A stretch of DNA of 24,341 nt from Asterionellopsis glacialis (taxonomy: Eukaryota > Bacillariophyta > Plagiogrammaphyceae > Rhaphoneidales > Asterionellopsidaceae): assembly GCA_014885115.2 (NCBI GenBank), contig WKLE02006689.1, forward strand, positions 1-24,341. Direction: 5' to 3'. The notes beneath the pieces are model-generated. The model searched no databases. It had not been told where the DNA came from and saw only the letters and a program-made list of their open reading frames with translations. The number at the start of each line of letters is the position of its first letter. Position 1 is the stretch's first letter. A program made the position numbers and the translations under genes. Below are positions 9,765 through 19,890 of this stretch, piece after piece.

Positions 9765-11250
9765 ATGGGAAATGATAAATCTGTACCTATCGATCACATA
9801 GATGATCATGACGATGACGACGAAGATTTCAATCACGACGAAGATTTCAAGTGGCCCGATAATTTGTATGTGGAAACATGGGATATGGCAGCAATATCGT
9901 TTTTAGTGTATGCATTTGGACAGGCACTTGATGCAATTGCAGGCGATGATGATGAGTCTGTAATTTCCGATGTTACGAGAGATGATGAAACAAAGGTTAC
10001 AATTGCGTCAGTCACACCAACTGTGTCAACTGTCCCCAAAAATATTTCTTCCAAATCACTAGTAGGACCAACCCAGGATCAAAGCAACGAAGATAATCAT
10101 AGTAATTTGTCACGATCAGAACAAATTTTGAAACAGGAAAACATTACACCATCAGAAGTGAAAGAACTTATTGAAGAAAATTTAGAATCTTTGAAGAAAA
10201 AATATCCCGATGTCTTTGATGATCCAACATCACGAAATTTGATGGACCAATGTTTCAAGCGTTTGATTGAATCTGCGGAACAAACCAAGTTAAAACGACC
10301 CATTACTATAAAGTCGTATTGTTATGAATATAGAGAACGTGAAATGATATATTGTATATGCAAAGATAGTATCAATAAGAGAATAACAGTGGTATTCCGT
10401 GGATGTGATAAAGCTGATATGGCGCATTGGGTTGGCAATATGAAAACGACTAAAAAAGCACACACACCCCTGCCATCATCCCTCAAGGGGAAAATAAATG
10501 GAGATAAGATTTGGTTTCATGCTGGGTTTTATGGTAAGTATGCATATCAGGTCGTCCGTAGATTTGTTAGTATTTTTAGTTACTCTCTTGCTCGTTATAG
10601 TATACTATCTCAACCATCTATCGGTTTCTTGAATTTTTCTTTATGCATAAGATTATCTCTTTGATAAAGCTTACAATCCCAACGAAGATGAAAATATGAC
10701 AAATTATGATTCTCTATTGGTACAATTGTCTTTGGTGATGCAAAAATTTCCTTCTTACAAGGTTTATACGACGGGTCATAGTTTGGGTGGTGCTTTGTCA
10801 AGTATTGCTGCTTTGTTTTTAGCATCCACACCTGGTGCTTTATTACCCAAACCAATAACATGTATTAACTTTGCTTCACCACGTGTGGGTGATCATAAAT
10901 TTTTGGATGCAGTACAAGTATTGGAACAAAACGGAGCTTTAAGACTCCTTAGGATTGTGAATGAAAATGATTCGTTAGCGACTGTACCAACTGTAAATTA
11001 CAACCATGCAGGATTCCAATTAGTCCTGTTTGAGGGGAATCATGATCCTAAATTGACGTATCCTAAGTTGCAGGATACTTTTATGAATCGCTTTTCAAGA
11101 GCCTATCAAAATTCATCTTTGAATGCAACATGGAATTTCACCTACAATCAAAGAGAATACCGAGAAAGAATTGAAAAGGATAGGGAATCCTTGGAGAAGT
11201 ATGACTTGAATCACATGTACGATAATAAAGACTTGACAGGATTCACATGA
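9765..11250 (+). CDS. Class-3 lipase (alpha/beta hydrolase), two exons
   Basis: Exons 9765-10533 and 10652-11250 give a 455-residue protein. The donor is GTAAGT at 10534. I place the acceptor after ATAAG at 10651, which yields HAGFYDYLFDKAYNP; a second acceptor at 10669 is also in frame and drops six residues (DYLFDK). Family features are the FRG oxyanion region (VVFRGCDKADMAHW), HAGFYD, the nucleophile elbow GHSLGGA with Ser300, a likely Asp in NENDSLATVP and a likely His in NYNHAGF. The N-terminus starts with a very acidic Asp/His segment (about 10-28), followed by a Ser/Asp linker, with no clear signal peptide. The enzyme class hydrolyses tri-, di- or monoacylglycerols or galactolipids; the substrate cannot be told here. 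The start lies in a good context (AACAATGG). It converges with the methyltransferase gene; a short G-run/CCCTC inverted repeat lies between them at 11271-11286. Confidence 0.9.
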
Positions 11251-11414
11251 TAGATCCTATTCATCACAAAGAGGGGGGGATCCCTCTATGCATATCGATT
11301 GAAGTGTTTGTATTCGTAGACATGTAGCAGTACTATTGGACCATTGTTTGTTGATATAAACATATGCTAATCAAATGTGTCTTAATAGATCAGAATGTTT
11401 CTAGAATGTTTTTA

Positions 11415-13202
11415 TTATGCTTCTTGTGCATCGTTTCCTTTAGACGTGATTGTTAGTGGTACAGGTATACTCATATATTCTAATACACTATCCATGTATT
11501 GTTGCGTCCATGCACCATGAATGTCCCGTACAGTAATCGTTACTTCTTCAACACCATTTGGTTTCGCGTTAGCACCAGTCGAAGAGGAAGATGGTTGATA
11601 GGTTTGCTTCTCGTCTTCTTCCTTGGTAAAGACATAAACACAAAACAGTGTACCACGCCCTTCCTTCCCCTCCACGCGTATCATTTTCAATAATTTTAGG
11701 CGGGCCTCCTGCCCACCTTTCAAAGCACGTGCATGATTTAACCAATTTTCACAAACCACAAATCGACCCGTTACAGGTTGTAAGACAGACGATGCAGCTT
11801 GACAATAAGCTTCGATTCCACCACGAAATTCACATCTTGCTGGTGCTGATTGCATAGCTGTAGGCATTCCCCCCTGACGGATGATTGCATTTTGTACAAC
11901 AGCACTGCTACCTCCAGTAGTAGTGGTAGTGTCAACTTGAGGAGCATCATCATTATTGCTACTGCTACTGCTGCCAACATCAAAGTCAACACGAAAATAA
12001 GGGGGTGTTCCTGTTATCAAATCAAACTTGGGTGGTTGAGTTGTTCCAATAATTTTGGAAAAATCACTTTCTGGAGTACTCGTGGACGAGGACAACAGGG
12101 ATGATTGAACAACATCTCGAAAATCACCGTGAACGATATGAACACTAGGTCCCTGTGTTTGTTTCTGTTGTTCCTTTGGATTCCCAACATTGAAGGAAAT
12201 ACTACGTCTAGCCAACTCTACTGCTTCACTTCTTGCTTCAATACCTATGCAATGTTTCAAGAGATTTCGTTGTTTTTCCTTATTAGATTCATCCCGTTGT
12301 TTCGTCAAAAGAGCCCATGTGACCATTTGTAGAACACTTGCATTCCCCGTTCCTAAATCCAAATAGCTTTTTATACCATGCTGCGTGTTACTAGTTATGG
12401 TTTCTGCTTCTTTTGCTGCTACATAAGCTGTACATAAATCATCTGTTGTCCATCGATGACTTCCAACACGTTGTAAAATACGCCATGATCCAACTAAATT
12501 ACATAATTCTTCACCTGGACGTGGAATCCAAGATGGAGGAGAAGAGCGACTGTTGTCAGCCTTTCCTGTGCGTGTGATAGTTGGTGATTCTTTATCCGTA
12601 AGAACGACTTCTACATGTTCTCCATGGGTAGCACGATGAAGAAATTGGATCCATTCTTGACTTGTTGTAGACGACGACGATGACGACGATGCTAATACAT
12701 ATGGACAGGGCCCTTTGGATATCCATCCATTTGGACATTTTCTAACTCTTGTAATGACACCTGGATTGGATTTACCAGTTACATCTTTCTTTTTAGGTAC
12801 TAAATTTCCTCGTCCTTCGCATACAGAACACTCCATTGTAATTGCTGTAGAAGGAGAAGAAAGAGAAGAACTTTCTCGTTGTTGTTTTGATTTTTTACTT
12901 TTGTATCTTCCTGTTCCACGACATTTCCAACAAACTGGTCCACTATTATTGCTATCATCGTTGCCAACGCTAGTTGTACCACTACTAGATGCTGTCATGT
13001 CAATAGCTCTTCCATTACTGTTGTTAACAACTTGATTATTATTATTCTTTCCGTGCCAACCAGGGGCATCTTCAACCAATGAAGCATTTCCTTGTGGAAC
13101 ATATCGCTCATACTTCTTTAGTGATTTCCCATCGTCGTGGTGATGTGTTTCATCATTTTCTATCGGTACTGCCGGCAGTGATTTTGTTGTTGTCGTTACC
13201 AT
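11415..13202 (-). CDS. Zinc-finger plus TrmN6/YfiC-like SAM-dependent methyltransferase
   Basis: A single 595-residue frame. Residues 1-90 are polar and disordered. Two CxxCxGxG units (Cys91/Cys94 and Cys125/Cys128) form a DnaJ-type zinc-binding module. A 'GSW' segment (238-240) and a class-I methyltransferase fold follow: motif I YLDLGTGNAS (280-289), acidic IGIEAR (319-324), HGDFRD (358-363), and a motif IV of the form GTPPYF (398-403). Order and GSW element resemble TrmN6 (tRNA1Val A37 N6-methyltransferase) and other 'MTS' adenine methyltransferases. Known members have Asn or Asp before PPY; here it is Thr399, so substrate and even activity are open. Ser/Thr-rich loops (about 171-180 and 410-432) are insertions of low complexity. 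No signal peptide is evident. RNA modification is the most likely role, protein methylation the alternative. Confidence 0.82.
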   Translation of the reverse strand: MVTTTTKSLPAVPIENDETHHHDDGKSLKKYERYVPQGNASLVEDAPGWHGKNNNNQVVNNSNGRAIDMTASSSGTTSVGNDDSNNSGPVCWKCRGTGRYKSKKSKQQRESSSLSSPSTAITMECSVCEGRGNLVPKKKDVTGKSNPGVITRVRKCPNGWISKGPCPYVLASSSSSSSTTSQEWIQFLHRATHGEHVEVVLTDKESPTITRTGKADNSRSSPPSWIPRPGEELCNLVGSWRILQRVGSHRWTTDDLCTAYVAAKEAETITSNTQHGIKSYLDLGTGNASVLQMVTWALLTKQRDESNKEKQRNLLKHCIGIEARSEAVELARRSISFNVGNPKEQQKQTQGPSVHIVHGDFRDVVQSSLLSSSTSTPESDFSKIIGTTQPPKFDLITGTPPYFRVDFDVGSSSSSNNDDAPQVDTTTTTGGSSAVVQNAIIRQGGMPTAMQSAPARCEFRGGIEAYCQAASSVLQPVTGRFVVCENWLNHARALKGGQEARLKLLKMIRVEGKEGRGTLFCVYVFTKEEDEKQTYQPSSSSTGANAKPNGVEEVTITVRDIHGAWTQQYMDSVLEYMSIPVPLTITSKGNDAQEA

Positions 13203-15474
13203 GCTACTGATGAAATAATTTAAAAGATTGTCGCTTTTTCAAGATTATGTTCTTGTCGTTGATCGAATCGCTCTTGTCATGTCAACTTTGAGTGCTCCTC
13301 TGCTTCCTGTGTTCTTTTCTTTCTCGTCGTTATCCTCTTGCTTTCTGTCCCCGTGAGTGGCTGGTGTCTCTGCAATGGCGAAATGGCGCGATTTCTCACG
13401 CACGATGGATGATGTTTCGAGAATCAAATTTTCAAATTTTAGTTATTCCTATCCATAGATGTTTAATGAAAATATTCTTCTCCAATCAGAATCCGTTATT
13501 TCGAGGACTAAAAAATTTTTTTAGGGTCGCGGTCGCGAACCCCAACGCATCTTTCCAACATGCAAGTATTTTTCGACCGAAACGTTCCGAACACCATGAA
13601 TCGCATTTTGCCATGATGATGATGATGTCTAATTACCGACAATCAAACACATCCAACACTGTTCCATAACTACAATTTTTGTACAACAGTATGGTATCTA
13701 CATGACCATGATGCTACTGGAAGACATAGCTTTAAATCAATAGTATCATCAAATGGCTAGAACAAGGAATCAAAAGAAGTTTCCCACAAAGGCAGCAACA
13801 CCAGTGCAGGACTTTTATAGCCAATCTGATTCAGGGAATAAAATGGAAGTAGTGCAATAGAGAGTGAAACAATGCTCTCTAGCCATTGAACAGAATATAG
13901 GGTTCTGGCAACTTTACAACAGAAGACAATCACCACTCATTCATTCCTACTAAAAAAGGAAATCTAGGAAGTCTCTGCTGGCTGTCTTGATCCTAAGTTC
14001 ATGAGAAATGACTCAGAACAATTCTGGAAAACTTTGTGACTCTGAAAAATGAAATGCCAGGCTATAGGGTCTGCTCACCACCAGCCTTCTTGCCTTAAGT
14101 TCCCTTTTACAAACTTGGACTATGCTAGTGCATATGTGCTTTGTGAACAATGAGGAGCAAAAAAAGACAAGAACAAATACTAGTATTGAAGAAGCATCAT
14201 GGAAGAAGATCTTAACTTACTTATTGGTATTATCTTGATATACAACAATTCAAGAATATAAATCAGTAGGTATGAGAACTGGAATGTGATCACTAGTTAA
14301 TCATAGAATAAAAACATAGATAATGATGTGAATAGAAAATGTGGTGGCTAGTGTTGGTATACTATTGAAACCAGTATAGTCAGACTTTATTAATTTAGAG
14401 TTGCTCACAGCAAACATGCACTATGCCATTATGCATACCTAACATTGTTAATGTCATTACTCATTCCAGGATAAAATAACAGGAATAGTACATGACAATC
14501 ACACAAGAAGAACACTTTTTTATTTTAATCTACAAAGTGTTTGAATTTTCTTGGATTTCATGACTTCTTACTTGCTTAACAATAATGTGGTTATTATGAG
14601 GGGAGAGGGGGACAAGTGTTAACCATAAAGACCCTTAAAAGTATCAACCCACCCAACACCATCCTTCCATCCAAGGGAAATCAAGATTTTGAATACAAAG
14701 CCTATGAGAAGATAAAAAAATGGAACAAGGAACAAAAAAAGGGGTTTGCCAAAATGGCACGGATGCATCAAGAAGAAGAAGACAATGTATGCAGGAGGAA
14801 GATTGTAGAAAGACATGCTGAGATGGAAAGGAAGGTCATGAGGAAGTGCATCAACAGGAAAGTGCAGAAGCATCAAGGACAAAGAGGAATGAGGAAGACA
14901 AAAGGGAAAAGAACAAGAGGAGGCTGTTCAAGACAAAAAAGGCAAGGATCTCATGGAAGACATTAAAAATCAGACAAAGTATGGACGGAATAGCAGCATG
15001 ATGAATATAGGACTAAAATTATCCCAAACTTGGGGTGAGATTATTTTATGACATTGTGATTATTATTTACTTATGGCCTATTGGAATAATGGTAATCCAA
15101 TCTGTACACTACTGTACAGCAATTTTCAACCCATCGTGCTCTGTCCTGATGCATGGCGGTCTAATGCGAAGTAATATTATATATATATATTAGATGAAGA
15201 TGAAGCACAGGGAAAGATTCTATCTGGTTGATTATTATTATTATTATTTGTAGTGTCAGCTTCTTTTTTCATTCAAAAATACTTTTGAGCTGTATTCACT
15301 AGTTTTTTCATAAGTACAAAAATCAGCTATTTAACAAAAAAGACACATCTTGGCAAGATTATTTATAGTAGGAAAAATTGATACACAGGGTATTTTGTAC
15401 TGTACACAGGAAAAGAACAAATCACAAGAAGATCTACAACAAAAAATAACAATGAACGATAATGTTAACAAGAT

Positions 15475-15795
15475 CAATTTAGATCATATCTCAACAACCA
15501 ACATGGTTAAACCAAAAATACAGATCTTCATCTAAAGTATACGACAAATATTTTTGGAACAAAAAGAAAATTGATACATTTAAAGGATGCAGAGATATCA
15601 ACAAAGTACATTGAAAATGCTGATTGTTGAAATTATGCACACAATGCACAATTTGGATCGTATCTTGACAACTAACATGACTAAATGGAAAAAAATACGG
15701 ATCTTCATCTACATTCAATGAAGATAGTTTTCATAGCAAAAAATACATTGTCACGTTTGAAAATTGACAAAGATATGAACAAAAGTATGTTTTTG
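15475..15795. repeat. Diverged tandem repeat, period about 174 bp
   Basis: Sequence from 15475 (CAATTTAGATCATATCTCAAC) recurs at 15649 in diverged form, followed in both copies by ACATG, AAATAC, GATCTTCATCTA, ATTGA/AAATTGA and AGATATNAACAAA segments in the same order. The spacing is 174 bases. The second copy fades near 15790. No open frame shared by both copies was found. Confidence 0.7.
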
Positions 15796-15836
15796 TTCCT
15801 GCCTCTACTTGTCCATTTTGACTTCCAACAAGGTCC

Positions 15837-16142
15837 TCAAGTCCTGTCTTGCAAGTACCATTGACGGTTGTTCTGATTTGTCGTTCTCTTGTCGTTTTTG
15901 GAGTAGTCATTAACATCATCATCAAGCGGCAGTTGTGATTCATTGTCTGATGTCTCCCGTTCACTATCCTTGGTCGTTGTTTTCTTTTTTTTATTACACC
16001 TGGTCTTTCTTTTCTTGGAGTTGTCAATTGCTTCTGTTACGTCAACGAAATCAGGCAAGTTGTAAATGTGACCCTGTTCACATACAATTACTCCATCGCC
16101 GATGATTGGTGTTGAGCCTCCTTTAGGTCTCTTTTGTACTTG
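15837..16142 (-). other. Possible coding fragment or exon (unknown protein)
   Basis: After an in-frame TAA at 16145-16143 the minus strand is open for about 100 codons to a stop at 15837. The reading includes GGSTPIIGDGVIVCEQGHIY and then a Lys/Arg-rich and Asp/Ser-rich tail (NSKKRKTRCNKKKK, later DDDVNDYSKND). The first part looks protein-like and not random, the tail resembles a nuclear-localisation or disordered C-terminus. No ATG precedes the conserved-looking part, so it would need an upstream exon or is a remnant. I do not recognise the family. Confidence 0.25.
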
Positions 16143-16157
16143 TTACCAGGGTAACAC

Positions 16158-16175
16158 GTACCTGGTACCAGGTAC
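16158..16175. promoter_or_regulatory. 18-bp perfect palindrome
   Basis: GTACCTGGTACCAGGTAC equals its own reverse complement. Just upstream is GTTACC-AG-GGTAAC (16142-16155), a second inverted repeat. Both lie about 280 bases upstream of the predicted 5' untranslated intron of the membrane solute-binding protein gene. It is the most complete version of the GTACC(A/T)GGTAC family found through the window. Confidence 0.5.
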
Positions 16176-16457
16176 AGTAGCATGACACATTTTTCTACGA
16201 TAAAACTCTGTCCAACCCAATTTTCTCAAATAAAACTTCCCAAGAAAGGGTATACTAATTTCTACGTATAATTCTACATATTTTGTACTGAGAGCAAATC
16301 AATTTGTCAAATACGACGCATACGCCTGCTCTACTCTAGAGAGGGTCCTAATTTGGAAAGAAGGAGACCATTCTCTAAAAGAGGGAATCATAGCATTCTT
16401 TAGGCGGGCTGTTATTTGTTCTTCGTCCGTCCATATAAATTTGCTGCGTCTGAAATG

Positions 16458-16576
16458 GTATGACTTTCGTTTACATAATCAAAACATTGGAAGAAATATC
16501 CCAACAGAAGCAAGAAGATACCTGAGTTTGCTAATTACTGTCCGGCCTTATTTTGTTAATTGTTTTTTTCCAACAG
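16458..16576 (+). other. Predicted 5' UTR intron of the solute-binding receptor-like gene
   Basis: A GTATGA donor at 16458 and a strong pyrimidine tract with CAACAG acceptor at 16576 define a 119-nt intron like the others in this gene. Splicing would leave an upstream ATG at 16455 opening a six-codon frame that ends in a TGA overlapping the main start region. This may limit translation of the main frame. Confidence 0.45.
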
Positions 16577-16586
16577 GTGTTATGCC

Positions 16587-19500
16587 ATGTCTGAGAACTT
16601 CGATGCGTCAGAGCAAATTCCTCGAGCGAGAGGTAGTGGAGAGTCCGGCAGGACAAATAAAAATAATAATGACATCTCTGAAGACGAGAAAACAGCAAAA
16701 CCTTCCTCGGCACCACCATTAGCCATAACATGTGATGATTCTACCATGATGGAATTTGAAAAAGCTAAAGCTATGGATTTTCAGTTTCATGCCAACGACA
16801 AAAAAAATCTTGAGGACATCGCCAAGAACACTGTAATTCCTCTTAACGGCGAAGATACGATTCTTGATTTGTGTGAATTGGATTATTCAGACGATGATTT
16901 GGAAGTGGCACAACAGCTCCCTTCTAGTGAATTTGAAAGCACTTCATCAAGAGTTGCGTCGCTTCCACCGGATGTTTCACTTGAGGGTTATGGTAAACAA
17001 TCTGAAGATTGCAATCGATCTTTACCACCTGCGGCTGCGGCTTTCCAGAAGAAAGCGGCTCATACAGCTAACAATGGCTTAGAAAACGATGATACCAATG
17101 CAGGTGATGACAATGAATACCTAAGACCAGGAAAAAATGCTAGCCAATATGATGTGAGTAAAAGCGATAATGGTGATAAGGAAGATGATACCGCAGATAG
17201 AAGGAGAGAGGACGATACAGATTCAGTGTGCGAACTACCGAATAAAAGTAGAGCAATGCCATCACCAGTAGCACCATCTGAATCAACAAGATCCAGTTTA
17301 GCTGGTCCTATCAGACAAAAACGATCCAGTGTATCAAGTTATCTAAGACGAATGGCATTAAGAAACGGAGCAACAGACTTCTCTCGACACCAGCATCGCT
17401 CAGTTCTTGGTTGTAAACAAAGGTTGACTCAACTAGATGAAAATTCTCGTCGACCGGGAGCTTACGCTGTAGAAGGTCGCGCTGTAGGTCAAATTCCTGC
17501 ATTTGCAAGAGAATATTTAACATGGGATTCAAACCAAGTTGACCAGAGTAGCACTATACCAACCCGGGAAAGTGGAACTCTTAATCGTAGCAACGGCCTT
17601 GCATCAGAATTAATTGTGGAGGTCATAGATAGTGAGGCACTACACAATAACATTCGTCGCAACATCCTCAGGGAAACTACTCAAGCTGAAATAGTTACCG
17701 TAGATAATGGTGATTCTGAAGCAAAGCAGAAACAATTTTTTTTAAAGTGGGCTTGCGCACTTTTTACAGTATTAGGTCTAGTCATAGGTCTTTCGATTGG
17801 TTTGAGTAGGGAAGAAGATCACGATACGAAGCTTTCAAGTCCGACAATAGCTCCTACTTACAACCCTCTTCCAACACTCGAAATTATCGAAAGTAATGAC
17901 GTCGTTCGCTGTGGCATTGGATGGATAAGACCGCTAGAAATAGATATGGTATGTGACTTGCTTCTTGGAAGCTTTCGTTTTCGTGATGCATCTACTTGTA
18001 TATGTAAACATTTGGTAACACGATCTTTGCACTAAATATAAGTTGTCCTGGTTTTAAAAATCTTGTCTGAATTGTCCGTTCTGCACCTATAGTGTCGTGC
18101 ACTTGCAGCAGCAGCTCTGGGAGACCCGAACAAGATTGAACCAGTCAATATAACCTATGCAAATCGATGGGAGATGCTCGAAAAGAACAGAACCATAGAT
18201 GTGGTGACAATAGTATCCACTCACACAATGGATCGTGATGTTCAGCAGGTAAGAAATGTAATGATGTGCAGTATATCAAGTTTGTACAACATACATATGA
18301 TTTTTCTTGCTGGGTTGATGAAACCAAAAATCTATACATTAGGTTTTAGAACTCATTCCCCATTGCCTTGTTTTAACACGTGGATGGTTACAGAAAGATG
18401 TAAAAAATGGCTTTACCTTTAGCGCTCCAATTTATTTCGATGGTGCTATATTTAAAGGTAGACCTGAATATGTTGAATGTGCTAATCGACTTGATACTTA
18501 TTTCGGTAACTGCAGTGAAATCAGAATTTGTGTAAGTAAAGGTAGTACTGCTCATGATTTACTCATGGATTATGTGCCTGACTTTAATATCAGACCAGTT
18601 GGTTCCCAGAAAGCCTGGGAGGACATGTTTATGAGCGGGAGATGCAATGTTTACTTCGGCTATATGGGTGATGCTTTCAATGAAGCAAGATTACGTGAAA
18701 TTGGTTATAACGGTACTTTTACATATGGCAGTGCGACTTTAACGAAGGAACCATCTTGTGCAGTAACTCGAGAAGATGATCCGGTTTGGTCCTCTTTTGT
18801 AAACTGGGTCTTACGGGCAATAATAGCAGCTGAGGAACATAATATTACCAATACAACAGCTTCAAAATTTATGACGACGAGTGTGTTTGGCGAGAAGTAC
18901 GAAGATATGTTTGTGAATGCAATTAAAGCGGTGGGTAATTATGGTGATTTCTACGAAAGGCACATGGAAAATCTTGCTCCACGAAAGTATTCGAAGTACA
19001 ACTTACTAAACAACGGTAGCACAGGCCTTCATTATGGCTTTCCAATTGGTCAAGAAGAGTGGTATGGTCCAGATCCTGCTCCTGGCTCGACATTATACAG
19101 TCTGACCAAGGAATTAGGGGAGCTTCGGTGCGGTATTTTGGAACGTCCTGGTTTTGGTGAAGTAGAAATGCATAACAAAAGCATGACAAAGCTATGGAAA
19201 GGCATGGATGCAGAATACTGTTATGCGTTATCTGCAGCTTTATTTAGGGGTGGCAGAGGGAAGGTAGAGTTTGTCATTATCAATAATGCGACTGAGGGTT
19301 ATCAATTACTAAATAGTGGTAAAGTGGATGTCATTGCTGGAATTTCTGTCACACTCGAAGGAGATGTGAAGGAAGCATCTACTGGAAAGGGTTATGAATT
19401 CTCAATTCCATACTTTTATGAAGTTTCTAGTCCTACAGAAATGGTGGACGGCCACCAGTGAGTTACATGGTCTCTTTGATTATATTTGGTTGATGTTTGT

Positions 19501-19890
19501 TGACATTGAGTCAAAATTTGTATGTGTCCCTGCTTATCCTTGCGCATCCCTCCCTCTCTCGTTTTGTATAGGTATGCATTGCCTTCAGGGAATCTTGCTT
19601 TAGTTACCCGAGAAGATGATCCACAATGGTCAGACTTTGTGTTCTGGGTAGTATCAGCAACCATAATCGCAGAAGAGAGATTCATCGTTCAATCAATGCA
19701 TGGTGATATGGAAGAAGCAAAAGTGTTTGGTCCTAGTTTTAGAAGTATGCTTCGACAAGTGATTCAGGCTGTTGGTAACTATGGTGAGATCTATGATCGA
19801 TCTATAGGAAGGTTAGTGCCACGACAAGGTCGCAATTTGTTGAATGCAGATCCTTCTGGACCACAGCACTTTTCTTTTTTTGGAAAGTGA
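16587..19890 (+). CDS. Membrane-anchored protein with two AapJ-like amino-acid-binding domains (four exons)
   Basis: Exons 16587-17948, 18093-18248, 18394-19457 and 19572-19890 (introns 144, 145, 114 nt, all GT-AG, keeping frame) give 966 residues. Residues 1-383 are acidic, Ser/Asp-rich and presumably cytosolic, with an Arg-rich SSYLRRMALRNG segment. One transmembrane helix spans about 384-407. Domain A (about 440-725) matches bacterial general L-amino-acid-binding proteins (AapJ/BztA-type SBP family 3): DMCRALAAAALGDPNKIEPV, IDVVTIVSTHTMDRDV, FTFSAPIYFDG, TREDDPVWSSFVNWV, AVGNYGDFYER, LLNNGSTGLHYGFPIG. Domain B (about 747-966) repeats the pattern (GMDAEYCYALSAALF, GKVDVIAGISVTLEGDV, TREDDPQWSDFVFW, AVGNYGEIYDR) but lacks about 84 residues of the central lobe, at the third intron. 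NxS/T sites are frequent only after the helix, supporting a type II, outside-facing C-terminus. Likely a receptor or capture protein for amino acids; ligand unknown. No transporter permease or ATPase is nearby. Confidence 0.85.

Larger units (their letters stand above)
13203..16586. other. 3.4-kb gene-poor stretch with repeats
   Basis: No convincing gene is seen. The open frames 13292-13669 and 14616-14966 lack recognisable domains; the latter begins at GTG and its first ATG is at 14754, giving a short, very basic Lys/Arg/Glu-rich peptide that could be a decayed element. Other contents are a TCGCG-GT-CGCGA inverted repeat at 13527-13538, an ATT microsatellite near 15231-15249, a TA run near 15180-15190, a 174-bp tandem repeat (15475 on), a possible coding fragment on the minus strand (15837-16142) and a strong palindrome (16158-16175). 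The composition near 13680-15060 looks unlike the neighbouring genes and may be transposon debris, but no termini or enzyme motifs were seen. Confidence 0.5.

Noticed and set aside
11271..11286. G-run/CCCTC hairpin as a terminator
   Set aside because: Rho-independent terminators do not apply to nuclear genes, and no U-run follows.
14616..14966. 116-codon basic open frame
   Set aside because: It begins with GTG, the first ATG leaves about 70 residues, and the composition reflects a purine-rich tract. Kept only as a mention in the intergenic entry.
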